From the NCBI GenBank assembly GCA_017962545.1, contig JAGCVD010000014.1:39726-103725 (forward strand): DNA of 64,000 bases, read 5' to 3'. Under the pieces are notes generated by a model. The model worked only from the letters and a program-made list of their open reading frames with translations, did no database searches and was not told where the DNA came from. The position numbers and the translations under genes are program-made. The stretch is from Bacteroidales bacterium. GTDB lineage: Bacteria; Bacteroidota; Bacteroidia; Bacteroidales; P3. Of this stretch, positions 24,834 to 33,748 are shown piece after piece. The first letter of the stretch is position 1. Each line of letters begins with the position of its first letter.

Positions 24834-26456
24834 ATGAAGAACCTATGGCAAGCCCTGATGATGGTGAGGCGCTGCGACCGATGGTCGTTCCGCCGCAGGG
24901 TGCTGTATGTGCTGTTGCAGAGCCTGTTGCCATTGGTCAACCTCTATGTCCTCAAACTGCTTATCGACACCATCAGCGCCGGTGTTGCAGGCCAGACCGA
25001 CGCTATGGCCTTCCTGCCGTATCTGTTGGTTATGGTGGCCGTGTTCCTCCTCAACCGTATTGTCGCTGCACTCAACCGTATCAACAACGACGTGCTGTCA
25101 CAGCGGCTGATTGACTATATGAGCGATATCATGCAGCGTCAGGCTGCGAGGCTCGACCTCTGCTATTATGATACGCCCTCTTATCACGACACTTTCCATC
25201 GTGCCCAGCAGGAAGCGGGAATGCGCCCAATCCAAGTGTTGGATAACTTCATGTCGGTGGGCGGAGCTTTGGTCTCCATTATCGCTGTTGTCGCCATGCT
25301 TGTCACTGCCTCATGGTGGGTGGTGGTGGTGATGATTGTCGCGGTGCTGCCGGGATTCTTTGTGCGGCTCTACAAGGCTCACAGCATTTATGCTTTCCGG
25401 CGCTCCAACACGCAGGCCTATCGTCGCACATCCTATTACGCACATCTGCTCACCTCGCGTGAAGCCGCCAAGGAAATGCGCACCTATCGCTTGGCACCCC
25501 ATTTCCGCCGTCTGTTTGTCGAGCTGCGGGCCCAACTGGTCGGCCGGTTGCTGCACATTTCGCGTCGTCTTGGTATGGCAGACATCCTGTGTGCTGTCGT
25601 CGAGGCTGTGGCGATGCTGTCCATAGTGTATTTGTTGGCTCGACAGGCCTTTGTCGGAGCCATCACCATAGGCTCTTTCGTGATGCTCTTCGAGGCTTTT
25701 CGCCGCGGTCAGGGCTATATGACATCCCTTGTGGCTGGCGTTGCCGCCCTCTACGACAGCCGGCTGTTCGTCAGCAACCTCTTTGAGTTCCTGCGCCTCG
25801 AGCCCACCGTGCTGGCGCCCGAGGAGCCGTTGTCAATGCCGGAAGAGGTCGCCACCGTCGAGTTCCGCGATATTACCTTCCGTTACCCCGACATGCAGCG
25901 CGATGTACTCAGCCATTATAACCTCACCGCCAAGGTGGGGGAGGTGACACGTATTGCAGGAGAGAACGGCTTCGGCAAGTCCACACTCGTCAAACTGCTC
26001 CTGCGCCTCTACGACCCCCAGCAGGGGGCAGTGCTGCTCAACGGTACCGACATACGCCGCTACCGACCAGACGAACTGCGTAGCCGTATGGGTGTCCTCT
26101 TCCAGGACTTCATGCGCTACAACTGCACATTGCGCGACAATATCGCTTTCGGCGATATTGACAATCCGGCGGCATCGGTTGACCGCGCCTTGCAGCAGGC
26201 GGGGGTCGACGCCATTGTCGGACCGCTGCCCAAGGGAATTGACACGGAACTCGGTCGTATGTTCGACGGAGGACAGGAACTCAGCATGGGGCAGTGGCAG
26301 CGTCTGGCGTTGGCACGAGCCCTGCAGAGCGATGCACCCATACTGCTTCTCGACGAGCCGGTGGCCTGGATTGACATCGCCGCGCGGCAACAGTTCTATG
26401 ACACCCTGGAGCAACTGAAAACGAATAAGATAATAATCCTTATAACACACACATAA
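24834..26456 (+). CDS. ABC exporter half-transporter (membrane + ATPase), C-terminus cut at the H-loop
   Basis: 540 residues. An N-terminal six-helix exporter domain (about 20-300) is followed by an ATPase domain with Walker A GENGFGKSTLVKLLLRLYDP, Q-loop VLFQDFMRY, signature LSMGQWQRLALARAL and Walker B PILLLDEPVAWID. The D-loop reads AWID rather than SALD. The protein stops at IIILITHT: the H-loop His is kept, but the roughly 30-40 residues that normally follow are absent. The stop lies in a CACACACA run, three bases before the next start. It may be a degraded gene or a minimal form; the substrate is unknown. Confidence 0.85.
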   Translation: MKNLWQALMMVRRCDRWSFRRRVLYVLLQSLLPLVNLYVLKLLIDTISAGVAGQTDAMAFLPYLLVMVAVFLLNRIVAALNRINNDVLSQRLIDYMSDIMQRQAARLDLCYYDTPSYHDTFHRAQQEAGMRPIQVLDNFMSVGGALVSIIAVVAMLVTASWWVVVVMIVAVLPGFFVRLYKAHSIYAFRRSNTQAYRRTSYYAHLLTSREAAKEMRTYRLAPHFRRLFVELRAQLVGRLLHISRRLGMADILCAVVEAVAMLSIVYLLARQAFVGAITIGSFVMLFEAFRRGQGYMTSLVAGVAALYDSRLFVSNLFEFLRLEPTVLAPEEPLSMPEEVATVEFRDITFRYPDMQRDVLSHYNLTAKVGEVTRIAGENGFGKSTLVKLLLRLYDPQQGAVLLNGTDIRRYRPDELRSRMGVLFQDFMRYNCTLRDNIAFGDIDNPAASVDRALQQAGVDAIVGPLPKGIDTELGRMFDGGQELSMGQWQRLALARALQSDAPILLLDEPVAWIDIAARQQFYDTLEQLKTNKIIILITHT

Positions 26457-26459
26457 ACC

Positions 26460-27926
26460 ATGATATACAATCTTGAAACCATCAATGCCAAGGAATACAA
26501 CGGTAGCATGCTGTTCCTCTATGGCGACGACGTGCCCGAGCGTACTTTCCCATTAAGCCAGAAGGAGCTACGGCTGCTCAAAGAGCGTCGTGCTGAGAAG
26601 AAGGAACAGCTGATTGCTTTCGACCGCTTGCCCGACAAGCTCTATTTCCTCTCTTTCGACAGCAGCCAGCCCATGCCCGAATGTCAGGAAGCCCTGCGTC
26701 GCAAGGCTGCCAATCTCCTCAAGATGCTTGAGACCGACCGTGTCCATACACTCGCCGTCACCGGCGCAGGCATCCTCCCCGAGGAGGTGATGGCGGTGGT
26801 TGAAGGTATCACATTGGCCGACTATAGTTTCGACCGCTATCGCAACAAAGAGTGCTACCACCTTGACACCCTCGTTATCGACAAGCGCTTTGTCAAATCC
26901 GACGAGCTGGAGAGCGCCCAGCGTCTGTGGAACCGCATCTTCTGGTGCCGTGAGTGGGTCAACCTGCCTGTGCAAGACCTCAACGCGGCAGCTTTCGCCG
27001 ACGAGTTGCAGAGTATCGCCGCCGATATGCCCGAGGTCAAGTGCTCGGTGATGGATAAGAAGAAGATAGAAAGCCTCCGTATGGGTGGCCTGCTGGCAGT
27101 TAACCGCGGCTCGGTCGACGAGCCCCGCTTCGTGGTGCTGGAGTATAATGGATGTTCGGAGAATCCGAAAGTCCGAAAGTCCGAAAAACCTATTTGCCTC
27201 GTCGGCAAGGGTATTATGTACGACACTGGCGGTCTCAATATCAAGCCTGGCGATTATATGCAGGAGATGAAGTCCGACATGGCTGGCGCCGCCACCATGG
27301 CCAGCGTGCTCTTCGCCGCTGCCGACAACCACCTGCCGGTACATCTGGTGGCCCTGCTGCCGCTCACCGACAACCGTCCCGGCTTCAACGCCTATGCTGC
27401 CGACGACATACTGACCATGTACGATGGCACCACTGTCGAAGTGATCAACACCGACGCCGAAGGACGTCTCATCTTGGCCGACGCCATCGCCTATGCCGCC
27501 AAGAACTACGACCCGCAGCTCATCATCGACGCCGCCACACTGACAGGTGCCGCCGTGCGTGCCATCTCCACCTTCGGCATCGCCGCTATGGCGCAGAACG
27601 CCGACAACCCGCTGACGATGCTCAAACTCGTTGGACAGCAGGTCTATGAGCGTCTTGTCGAATTCCCCATGTGGAAAGAATACGACAAGTTCATCGAAAG
27701 CGACATCGCCGACCTGCGCAACAGCGCCACCTCGCCCCAGGCGGGTACCATCACGGCGGGCAAGTTCCTGGCCCACTTCGCCAAGGAGGTGCCCTATGTG
27801 CACCTCGACATCGCCGGCGTGGCCTACTTCACCAAGCCGCAGCACTACTACCGTGTCGGTGCCTCGGGCTACGGCATACGCCTGCTCTACGCCTTCCTGC
27901 AGATGCAAGATATGATTGTAAAGTAG
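26460..27926 (+). CDS. pepA: M17 leucyl aminopeptidase family protein
   Basis: 488-residue cytosolic dizinc aminopeptidase. Metal and catalytic residues are visible in VGKGIMYDTGGLNIKP, MKSDMAGAATM and the family signature NTDAEGRLILADAIAY. The N-terminal 160 residues form the usual regulatory domain and are weakly conserved. Just before the catalytic domain there is an insert-like stretch (SENPKVRKSEKP) encoded by three 8-base repeats at 27163-27186. The gene symbol reflects the family; the exact peptide preference is not known. It starts 3 bases after the truncated ABC gene. Confidence 0.92.
   Translation: MIYNLETINAKEYNGSMLFLYGDDVPERTFPLSQKELRLLKERRAEKKEQLIAFDRLPDKLYFLSFDSSQPMPECQEALRRKAANLLKMLETDRVHTLAVTGAGILPEEVMAVVEGITLADYSFDRYRNKECYHLDTLVIDKRFVKSDELESAQRLWNRIFWCREWVNLPVQDLNAAAFADELQSIAADMPEVKCSVMDKKKIESLRMGGLLAVNRGSVDEPRFVVLEYNGCSENPKVRKSEKPICLVGKGIMYDTGGLNIKPGDYMQEMKSDMAGAATMASVLFAAADNHLPVHLVALLPLTDNRPGFNAYAADDILTMYDGTTVEVINTDAEGRLILADAIAYAAKNYDPQLIIDAATLTGAAVRAISTFGIAAMAQNADNPLTMLKLVGQQVYERLVEFPMWKEYDKFIESDIADLRNSATSPQAGTITAGKFLAHFAKEVPYVHLDIAGVAYFTKPQHYYRVGASGYGIRLLYAFLQMQDMIVK
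27163..27186. repeat. 8-bp tandem repeat inside the aminopeptidase gene
   Basis: ATCCGAAA, GTCCGAAA, GTCCGAAA in direct succession, read through without disturbing the frame. They encode part of a loop ahead of the catalytic domain. Confidence 0.8.
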
Positions 27927-27988
27927 ACAGGAGATAAGAAGTAAAGTAGACAATAGTTAATAAGATAATATATTTATTTGATAATAAA

Positions 27989-29023
27989 ATGGAAGATAAG
28001 AAAATAAAGGTGGCCATCACGCACGGCGATATCAACGGCGTGGGCTACGAAGTAATCCTCAAGACTTTCGGCGACAGCCGCATGTTCGACCTCTGCACCC
28101 CCATCGTCTACGGCTCGACCAAGGTGGCCTCCTACCATAAGAAGTTGCTCACCTCGATGCCGCAGGAAATGACCTTCACGTCGGTGCGCGACGCCGCCGA
28201 GGCGCAGGACCGCAAGTTCAATTTCATCAACCTCACGCAGGAGGAAATCAAGATTGACCTCGGCAAGAGCACCGAGGTGGCAGGCCGTCTGAGCCGTGAG
28301 AGTCTTAACCGCGCCTGTGCCGACCTTAAGGCCGGCAAGGTCGACGTGCTCGTCACTGCACCCATCAACAAGCGCAACATTCAGGCCTCCGACTTCGACT
28401 TCCCTGGCCACACCGAGTATCTGTCGCACCAGTTTGGCTCCTCGAGTTTGATGATGATGGTCTGCGACCGCATCCGCATAGGCATCATGACCAACCACTA
28501 TGCCCTGAAGGATGTGCCCGGTGCACTGACACACAACCTGCTCTATGACAAGATGATGCTGATGAACGAGAGCCTGAAGCGCGATTTTGGCATCACTAGG
28601 CCCAAGATTGCTGTGTTGGCCCTCGACCCCCACGCTGGCGACGACGGTGTTATCGGTGATTTCGACAAGAAGGTTATCCGTCCTGTCATTGATGAGGTGC
28701 AGGGCAAAGGTGTGCTAGCCTACGGTCCCTTCCCCAGCGACGGATTCTTCGGCAGTTCGGAGTTCAATAAGTTCGACGGCGTGCTGGCGCTCTACCACGA
28801 CCAGGGCCTCATACCCTTCAAGCTAATGTCGTTCACCGAGGGCGTCAACTACACCGCCGGACTGCCCTATGTCCGCACCAGTCCTGCCCACGGCACCGGA
28901 TACGACATCGCCGGTAAGGACAAGGCCAGCGAACAGTCGTTCCGCTCCGCCGTCTACCTGGCCTGCAACATACTCCGCAACCGCAAGGAATATGACGAGC
29001 TCAACGCCGATCCGCTGAAATAA
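27989..29023 (+). CDS. pdxA: 4-hydroxythreonine-4-phosphate dehydrogenase (PdxA)
   Basis: 344-residue NAD-dependent enzyme of the DXP-dependent pyridoxal phosphate route. Characteristic elements: ITHGDINGVGYEVILKTF (N-terminal), the metal/substrate His in FPGHTEYLS, LDPHAGDDGVIG, and the second metal His in LYHDQGLIPFKLM with RTSPAHGTGYDIAG. Length fits the family. A 62-base AT-rich gap with TAGTTAAT-like repeats separates it from the aminopeptidase. No pdxJ is seen in the window. Confidence 0.95.
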   Translation: MEDKKIKVAITHGDINGVGYEVILKTFGDSRMFDLCTPIVYGSTKVASYHKKLLTSMPQEMTFTSVRDAAEAQDRKFNFINLTQEEIKIDLGKSTEVAGRLSRESLNRACADLKAGKVDVLVTAPINKRNIQASDFDFPGHTEYLSHQFGSSSLMMMVCDRIRIGIMTNHYALKDVPGALTHNLLYDKMMLMNESLKRDFGITRPKIAVLALDPHAGDDGVIGDFDKKVIRPVIDEVQGKGVLAYGPFPSDGFFGSSEFNKFDGVLALYHDQGLIPFKLMSFTEGVNYTAGLPYVRTSPAHGTGYDIAGKDKASEQSFRSAVYLACNILRNRKEYDELNADPLK

Positions 29024-29024
29024 A

Positions 29025-29052
29025 GGTTATAGGTTATGGGTTATAGGTTATA
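29025..29052. repeat. 7-bp tandem repeat GGTTATA x4
   Basis: Four consecutive units (GGTTATA, GGTTATG, GGTTATA, GGTTATA) fill most of the 40-base gap between pdxA and polA. Confidence 0.85.
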
Positions 29053-29063
29053 GAGGCTGAAAT

Positions 29064-31736
29064 ATGAAGAAGCTTTTATTAATTGACGGTATGGCGGCGG
29101 TCTACCGTGCCTACTACGCCCTCAACCGCACCCCAAGGCTCAACTCGAAAGGGATGAACACCTCCTGTGTGCTGGGTTTCACGACGACGCTCTACGACTT
29201 GCTGCGCTCGCAGCAGCCTACGCATGTCGGCGTGGCCTTCGACCTGCAGCAGCCCACTTTCCGTCATGAGATGTACGCCGAATACAAGGCCAACCGCGAC
29301 GCCATGCCCGAGGAGATACAGATGGGGCTGCCGTGGGTGAAGAAGATGATTGAGGCTTTCCGTATCCCCATCCTCACCTGCGAAGGGTATGAGGCCGACG
29401 ACGTCATCGGCACGATGAGTCACGCCGCCGCTGCGGCAGGTTTCGACGAGGTGCTCATGGTGACACCCGACAAGGATTTTGCTCAGCTTGTCACCGAGCA
29501 CATCCACATGTACCGCTTCGGCCGCATGGGCAAGCCCGACAGCATTATGGGCATCGAAGAGGTGAAGGAGAAGTTCGACGTCAACGACCCACGTCAGGTC
29601 ATCGACCTGCTGGGCCTCTGGGGTGATGCTTCGGACAACATCCCAGGCATACGCGGAGTGGGGGAGAAGACAGCCAAGAAACTCATCGCCCAGTTCGGCT
29701 CCATCGAGCAGATGGTGGAACATGTCGACGACATCAAGAACGACAAACTGCGCGAGATGGTGCGTGAACACGCACAGGATGCCCTCTTCTCCAAGCAGCT
29801 AGCCACCATCAGCCTCGACGCTCCGATACCTTTCGACGAGGAGGCCCTGCGTCTGCAGGCGCCGGACTATGAGTTGTTGCGCGACCTGTGCACCGAACTG
29901 GAGTTCCGTCAGTTTGCCAGACGTGTCTTCACCGACCTCAGCATTGTTGACCCGCAGAAAGCCATGCAGTGGAACAGTCAGACACCTCAGGACACTCAGA
30001 GTGTTCCAAGCAGTCAGTCTGTCAAACAACCAAGCCCCCAGACCACCCTCTTTGACTTGGCGCCTGCTGCCGCCGAGACGCCCAAGGTGGAGTTACATTC
30101 ATTGAATGCTGCAGTATTGCAAGAACTCAAGGGTAAAGACATCGCCATTCTTTTCGACGGCCCCACGGTGATGCTGTCCACCAACGCCGACGCGGTGTGG
30201 AGCACACAGGTCGCCGACCTCGACTTGCCTCTCTTCGCAGCCCTCATGCAAGACGGCGGCACCACCAAACTATGTTACGACCTCAAGAATCTCAAGTATA
30301 TCCTCGCCGAACTGGATACTGAGATTGCAGGCACCCTCTTCGACGTGCAACTGGCCCACTATCTGCTCGACGCCGAGATGCGTCACACACTTGATTTTAT
30401 CTGCTCCTCGCTGCTGGGTTTTGAGCCTCAGGGGCCCGAGGCACAGGTCGCCGCATTGTGGCAGTTGTACCCGCTGATGGTGGCACGGCTGAAAGACGCC
30501 TCCTTGGTGAATATCTATAATGATATCGAGTTGCCGCTGGTCGACGTGTTGATGGATATGGAACGCGAAGGTGTTCGCATCGACGTGCAGGCACTCAAGG
30601 ACTACGCAGCCCAACTTACCGTCGAACGGCAGCAGATAGAACAGCGTATCTATGAGATGGCTGGTACGGAGTTTAACATCAGCTCGCCCAAGCAGTTGGG
30701 CGAGGTGCTCTACGAGCAACTGAAGGTGACTGACAAGCCGCCACGCACCGCCACCAAGCAGTACAGCACTGCCGAGGAGGTGCTGCAGAAACTCGCCGCC
30801 CGTCATCCTATCATACCGCTCATCCTCGAATACCGCTCCATCACCAAGCTCGTCGGTACTTACCTAGACTCTTTCCCCAAGCTCATCAATCCTGCCACAG
30901 GCCGTCTGCACACTGTCTACAACCAGACCGTCACCGCCACGGGACGTCTGTCTTCCTCCAACCCCAACCTGCAGAATATACCCATCCGTACCGAGCGTGG
31001 TCGTGAGATACGACGAGCCTTCGTGGCTCGCGACGAGGAGCATCTGCTGCTGGCGGCCGACTACTCGCAGATTGAGCTGCGCATCATTGCCTCGCTGGCC
31101 AAAGACGAGCACATGCTCCACGCCTTCAACAGCGGCTTCGACATCCATGCCTCCACAGCCGCCAAGATATATCATCTGCCCATGGAGCAGGTCACCAAAG
31201 ACCAGCGCCGCAACGCCAAGAGTGTCAACTTCGGCATCGTCTATGGCATCTCGGCCTTCGGCCTCAGCGAACAGCTCAGCATACCCCGCAAAGAGGCCGC
31301 CGCGCTGATAGAGGAATACTTCGCTCAGTATCCTGACATCGCCGCCTTTATCGAGAAGAGCAAGCAGTTCGCCCGCGAGCATGGCTATGCCCGTACCCTG
31401 TTGGGACGCCGCCGTTACCTGCCAGACATCAACAGCCGCAATGCTGCCGCACGCTCTTTCGCCGAGCGCAACGCCGTCAACATGCCCATCCAGGGCACCT
31501 CGGCCGACATGATTAAGCTGGCAATGGTGCGCATCCATAGCGAATTACAGAAGCGTGGACTGAAAACCAAGATGATACTGCAGGTGCACGACGAGTTGGT
31601 TTTCGACCTCTACCGTCCCGAAGAGGCCGAGGTGCGCGAGCTTGTGGTGCGTGAGATGCAGCAGGCCCTGCCCCTCGATGGCCTCACCATCGATGTAGGC
31701 ATCGACGTCGGCCCCGACTGGTTGAGTGCTCATTGA
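29064..31736 (+). CDS. polA: DNA polymerase I, 3'-5' exonuclease site apparently lost
   Basis: 890 residues. The N-terminal 5' nuclease (1-280) looks complete: LLLIDGMAAVYRAYYAL, YEADDVIGTM, TPDKDFAQLV, GDASDNIPGIRGVGEKTA. The polymerase domain has motif A LAADYSQIELR (about 663), motif B RRNAKSVNFGIVYG and motif C LQVHDELVFDL (about 839). Between them the exonuclease fold is recognisable (YDLKNLKYIL; FDVQLAHYLL) but the metal-binding acids fail: no DxE strand, the NLKYD Asp is replaced, and the C-terminal EDAD element is absent. A polar Q/S/T-rich linker (about 303-330) precedes it. So polymerase and flap nuclease without proofreading is expected. Confidence 0.95.
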   Translation: MKKLLLIDGMAAVYRAYYALNRTPRLNSKGMNTSCVLGFTTTLYDLLRSQQPTHVGVAFDLQQPTFRHEMYAEYKANRDAMPEEIQMGLPWVKKMIEAFRIPILTCEGYEADDVIGTMSHAAAAAGFDEVLMVTPDKDFAQLVTEHIHMYRFGRMGKPDSIMGIEEVKEKFDVNDPRQVIDLLGLWGDASDNIPGIRGVGEKTAKKLIAQFGSIEQMVEHVDDIKNDKLREMVREHAQDALFSKQLATISLDAPIPFDEEALRLQAPDYELLRDLCTELEFRQFARRVFTDLSIVDPQKAMQWNSQTPQDTQSVPSSQSVKQPSPQTTLFDLAPAAAETPKVELHSLNAAVLQELKGKDIAILFDGPTVMLSTNADAVWSTQVADLDLPLFAALMQDGGTTKLCYDLKNLKYILAELDTEIAGTLFDVQLAHYLLDAEMRHTLDFICSSLLGFEPQGPEAQVAALWQLYPLMVARLKDASLVNIYNDIELPLVDVLMDMEREGVRIDVQALKDYAAQLTVERQQIEQRIYEMAGTEFNISSPKQLGEVLYEQLKVTDKPPRTATKQYSTAEEVLQKLAARHPIIPLILEYRSITKLVGTYLDSFPKLINPATGRLHTVYNQTVTATGRLSSSNPNLQNIPIRTERGREIRRAFVARDEEHLLLAADYSQIELRIIASLAKDEHMLHAFNSGFDIHASTAAKIYHLPMEQVTKDQRRNAKSVNFGIVYGISAFGLSEQLSIPRKEAAALIEEYFAQYPDIAAFIEKSKQFAREHGYARTLLGRRRYLPDINSRNAAARSFAERNAVNMPIQGTSADMIKLAMVRIHSELQKRGLKTKMILQVHDELVFDLYRPEEAEVRELVVREMQQALPLDGLTIDVGIDVGPDWLSAH

Positions 31737-31765
31737 TTAGTTTCTCTTTTTAAACATAAAACACT

Positions 31766-32269
31766 ATGAAAAAACTCTTTCTTCTTTTGAGCCTGCTGTC
31801 AATCACAGGCGTTGCCATGTCGCAAACGGGAAACAACCGCAAATGGGTTGAGGCCGATGTATCGATATCGCCCTATGCAAAGCCTGTATGTTATGAGGGA
31901 GGCGCCCTGTCGGCTGATGTGGCTGTCCGCTACTGCTTCTCGAAACATTTTTCGGCCGGTCTGGGTGTAGCCCCGTCCATGTTCTACTATGATTATCAAA
32001 ACGGAAATGCCGACCGTATCAAATATATGCCGTTCTATGTGTCGCTGCGTTACGAGTTTGGCGAGGGAATGAAATTCTCGCCCTATGTGATAGGCAATCT
32101 GGGCATGTCGTTCCTGCAGTTGGCCGACTACGCCTATCAGCCCCGTCTCGGACTGGGTGTGAGTACTTGGATTACCCCCAAGACGCGCATGTTTGCCGAG
32201 TTAAGCCTTGCCTTCTTCGATGATATCTACACACTCTATGCGCCGCTGTCGATAGGCTTCAGGTTCTGA
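31766..32269 (+). CDS. Small outer-membrane beta-barrel protein
   Basis: 167 residues: signal peptide MKKLFLLLSLLSITGVAMSQ, then about eight amphipathic strands with aromatic girdle residues (FSAGLGVAPSMFYYDY; MPFYVSLRYEF; PYVIGNLGMSFLQL), ending in IGFRF with the terminal Phe used for barrel assembly. It resembles small OmpW/OmpA-like or OMP_b-brl barrels; role unknown. It is the last plus-strand gene of this run and is convergent with the MATE gene. Confidence 0.72.
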   Translation: MKKLFLLLSLLSITGVAMSQTGNNRKWVEADVSISPYAKPVCYEGGALSADVAVRYCFSKHFSAGLGVAPSMFYYDYQNGNADRIKYMPFYVSLRYEFGEGMKFSPYVIGNLGMSFLQLADYAYQPRLGLGVSTWITPKTRMFAELSLAFFDDIYTLYAPLSIGFRF

Positions 32270-32281
32270 TGTAAGGATGGT

Positions 32282-32309
32282 GGCTGGTAGCCGCCAGCCA
32301 CTACCAGCC
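32282..32309. terminator. Possible hairpin between convergent genes
   Basis: GGCTGGTAG (32282-32290) pairs perfectly with CTACCAGCC (32301-32309); an alternative pairing of GGTGGCTGG with CCAGCCACT overlaps it. There is no T run on either side, so termination is only suggested by its place between two convergent genes. Confidence 0.35.
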
Positions 32310-32318
32310 GCCGCCTGT

Positions 32319-33668
32319 CTACTGGTTGCATTTGCGCCGCTTAACCAACTGTGGGGCGAAGTGGAGTATAAGGAAGGCGCAGAGGAAGAGGGCCAGCACC
32401 TCGGCGATGGGCCAGGCCACCCAGATGCCGTCGATGCCCACCAGCGCGGGCAGCAGCCACACGCAGGCCATCTCGAAGACCAAGGTGCGCGCAAAGGAGG
32501 CCACGGCACTCACCACGCCGTTGTTGAGGCCAGTGAACAGGGCCGAGACGAACATGTTGATGCCGCTGATGAGGAAGGCCAGCATGTAAAGCCGCATGGC
32601 CCTGATGGTCAACGCCGTCAGGGCTTCATCATAGCCTACGAAGACCCGCGCCAGCGGCCCGGCGAAGAGCTCGGCCGAGAGGGTCATCATCACACCCAGC
32701 ACTCCGATGATGGATAGCGATTTGTAGAACAGCGAGCGCTGCTCACGCAGGTCGCGGGCACCGTAGTGGTAGCCGATGATGGGGGTGATGCCGATATTAT
32801 AGCCGATGAAGACGGCGGCGAAGATGAATGCAATGTACATCACCACGCCGTAGGCCGACACGCCGTCCTCGCCGAGGTAGCGCATCAGCTGCAGGTTGTA
32901 GCAAATGGTGACGATGTTCATGGCGATGCTGCCCACATATTCCGACAGGCCGTTGGTGCAGGCCTTGCCTATGTAGGGCCACTGGATGCGGGTGGGGGTG
33001 ATGTGTAGCGTGCCACGGTTACGGCGCGAAGAGAAGTAGAACAGGGGGAAGAGTCCGCCCACCGTGCAGCCTGCCGCAGTGGCGATGGCGGCTCCCGCCA
33101 CGCCCAGGCCCAGCGCCCACACCAGGATGGCGTCGAGCACGATATTGGTGACGCCGGCCACCACCGACATCAGGGTGCCCAGCTGCGGCCGCTCGGCGGC
33201 CATGTAGAACGACTGGAAGGCGCACTGCAGCACGAAGCCCGGCATGCCTATCATGTTCAGGCGGATATAGGTCACGCACTCGTCCATCATCGGCTCGTCG
33301 GCCCCCAGCCAGCGTGCCACCGTTGGCGCCCCGATGGCCAGCGCCACGCCCATCACCACACCCAGCGCCAGACCGAACTGTACCAGCATGGTGAAGACGC
33401 GGTTGGCTTTCTTCAGATTTCCTTCGCCCTTGATTTTGGCCACCAACGCCGCGCCGCCGGTGCCTATCATCAGCCCCAGCGAGCCTATCATCATGATGGC
33501 AGGGAAGGTGAGGTTCACCGCCGCAAAGCCCGTCTTGCCGGCGAAGTTGGCCACGAAGAAACCGTCGACGATGGAATAGATTGACGTGACGAGCACCATG
33601 CCGATGCTCGGCAGCACCGACCGCACGATGCGCCGGTGAGTATAGTGGCCAGACAAAACGATGTCCAT
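32319..33668 (-). CDS. MATE family efflux transporter
   Basis: 449 residues, twelve predicted membrane segments in two similar halves, typical of cation-coupled multidrug exporters of the MATE/DinF superfamily. Visible stretches: TSIYSIVDGFFVANFAGKTG near the N-terminus, GTGGAALVAKIKGEGNLKKA in the loop of the first half, and GYNIGITPIIGYHYGARDL in the second half. I use the ATG at 33668 (MDIVLSGHYTHRR); an earlier ATG at 33719 would place the hutH terminator inside the reading frame. Substrate unknown. Confidence 0.9.
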   Translation of the reverse strand: MDIVLSGHYTHRRIVRSVLPSIGMVLVTSIYSIVDGFFVANFAGKTGFAAVNLTFPAIMMIGSLGLMIGTGGAALVAKIKGEGNLKKANRVFTMLVQFGLALGVVMGVALAIGAPTVARWLGADEPMMDECVTYIRLNMIGMPGFVLQCAFQSFYMAAERPQLGTLMSVVAGVTNIVLDAILVWALGLGVAGAAIATAAGCTVGGLFPLFYFSSRRNRGTLHITPTRIQWPYIGKACTNGLSEYVGSIAMNIVTICYNLQLMRYLGEDGVSAYGVVMYIAFIFAAVFIGYNIGITPIIGYHYGARDLREQRSLFYKSLSIIGVLGVMMTLSAELFAGPLARVFVGYDEALTALTIRAMRLYMLAFLISGINMFVSALFTGLNNGVVSAVASFARTLVFEMACVWLLPALVGIDGIWVAWPIAEVLALFLCAFLILHFAPQLVKRRKCNQ

Positions 33669-33684
33669 GATGGGCAGTGGCTGT

Positions 33685-33730
33685 ATAAAAAAAGTGAAAG
33701 GTTTTGCTGTGTCAGCCACCTTTCACTTTT
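33685..33730 (-). terminator. Rho-independent terminator of hutH
   Basis: A 13-bp perfect stem (33690-33702 and 33718-33730, AAAAGTGAAAGGT and its complement) with a 15-base loop is followed on the minus strand by TTTTTAT. It lies 18 bases after the hutH stop codon. Confidence 0.75.
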
Positions 33731-33748
33731 CACTTCTCAATTTTCAAT

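Noticed and set aside
26400-26460. A frameshift hiding the missing end of the ABC transporter
   Set aside because: The following sequence in all frames is the aminopeptidase start; no residual RLSTV...DRI-like ending is found, so it is a truncation and not a hidden continuation.
29025-29052. A riboswitch or attenuator before polA
   Set aside because: The gap is only 40 bases and consists of a simple 7-bp tandem repeat; no stem or leader peptide can be drawn.
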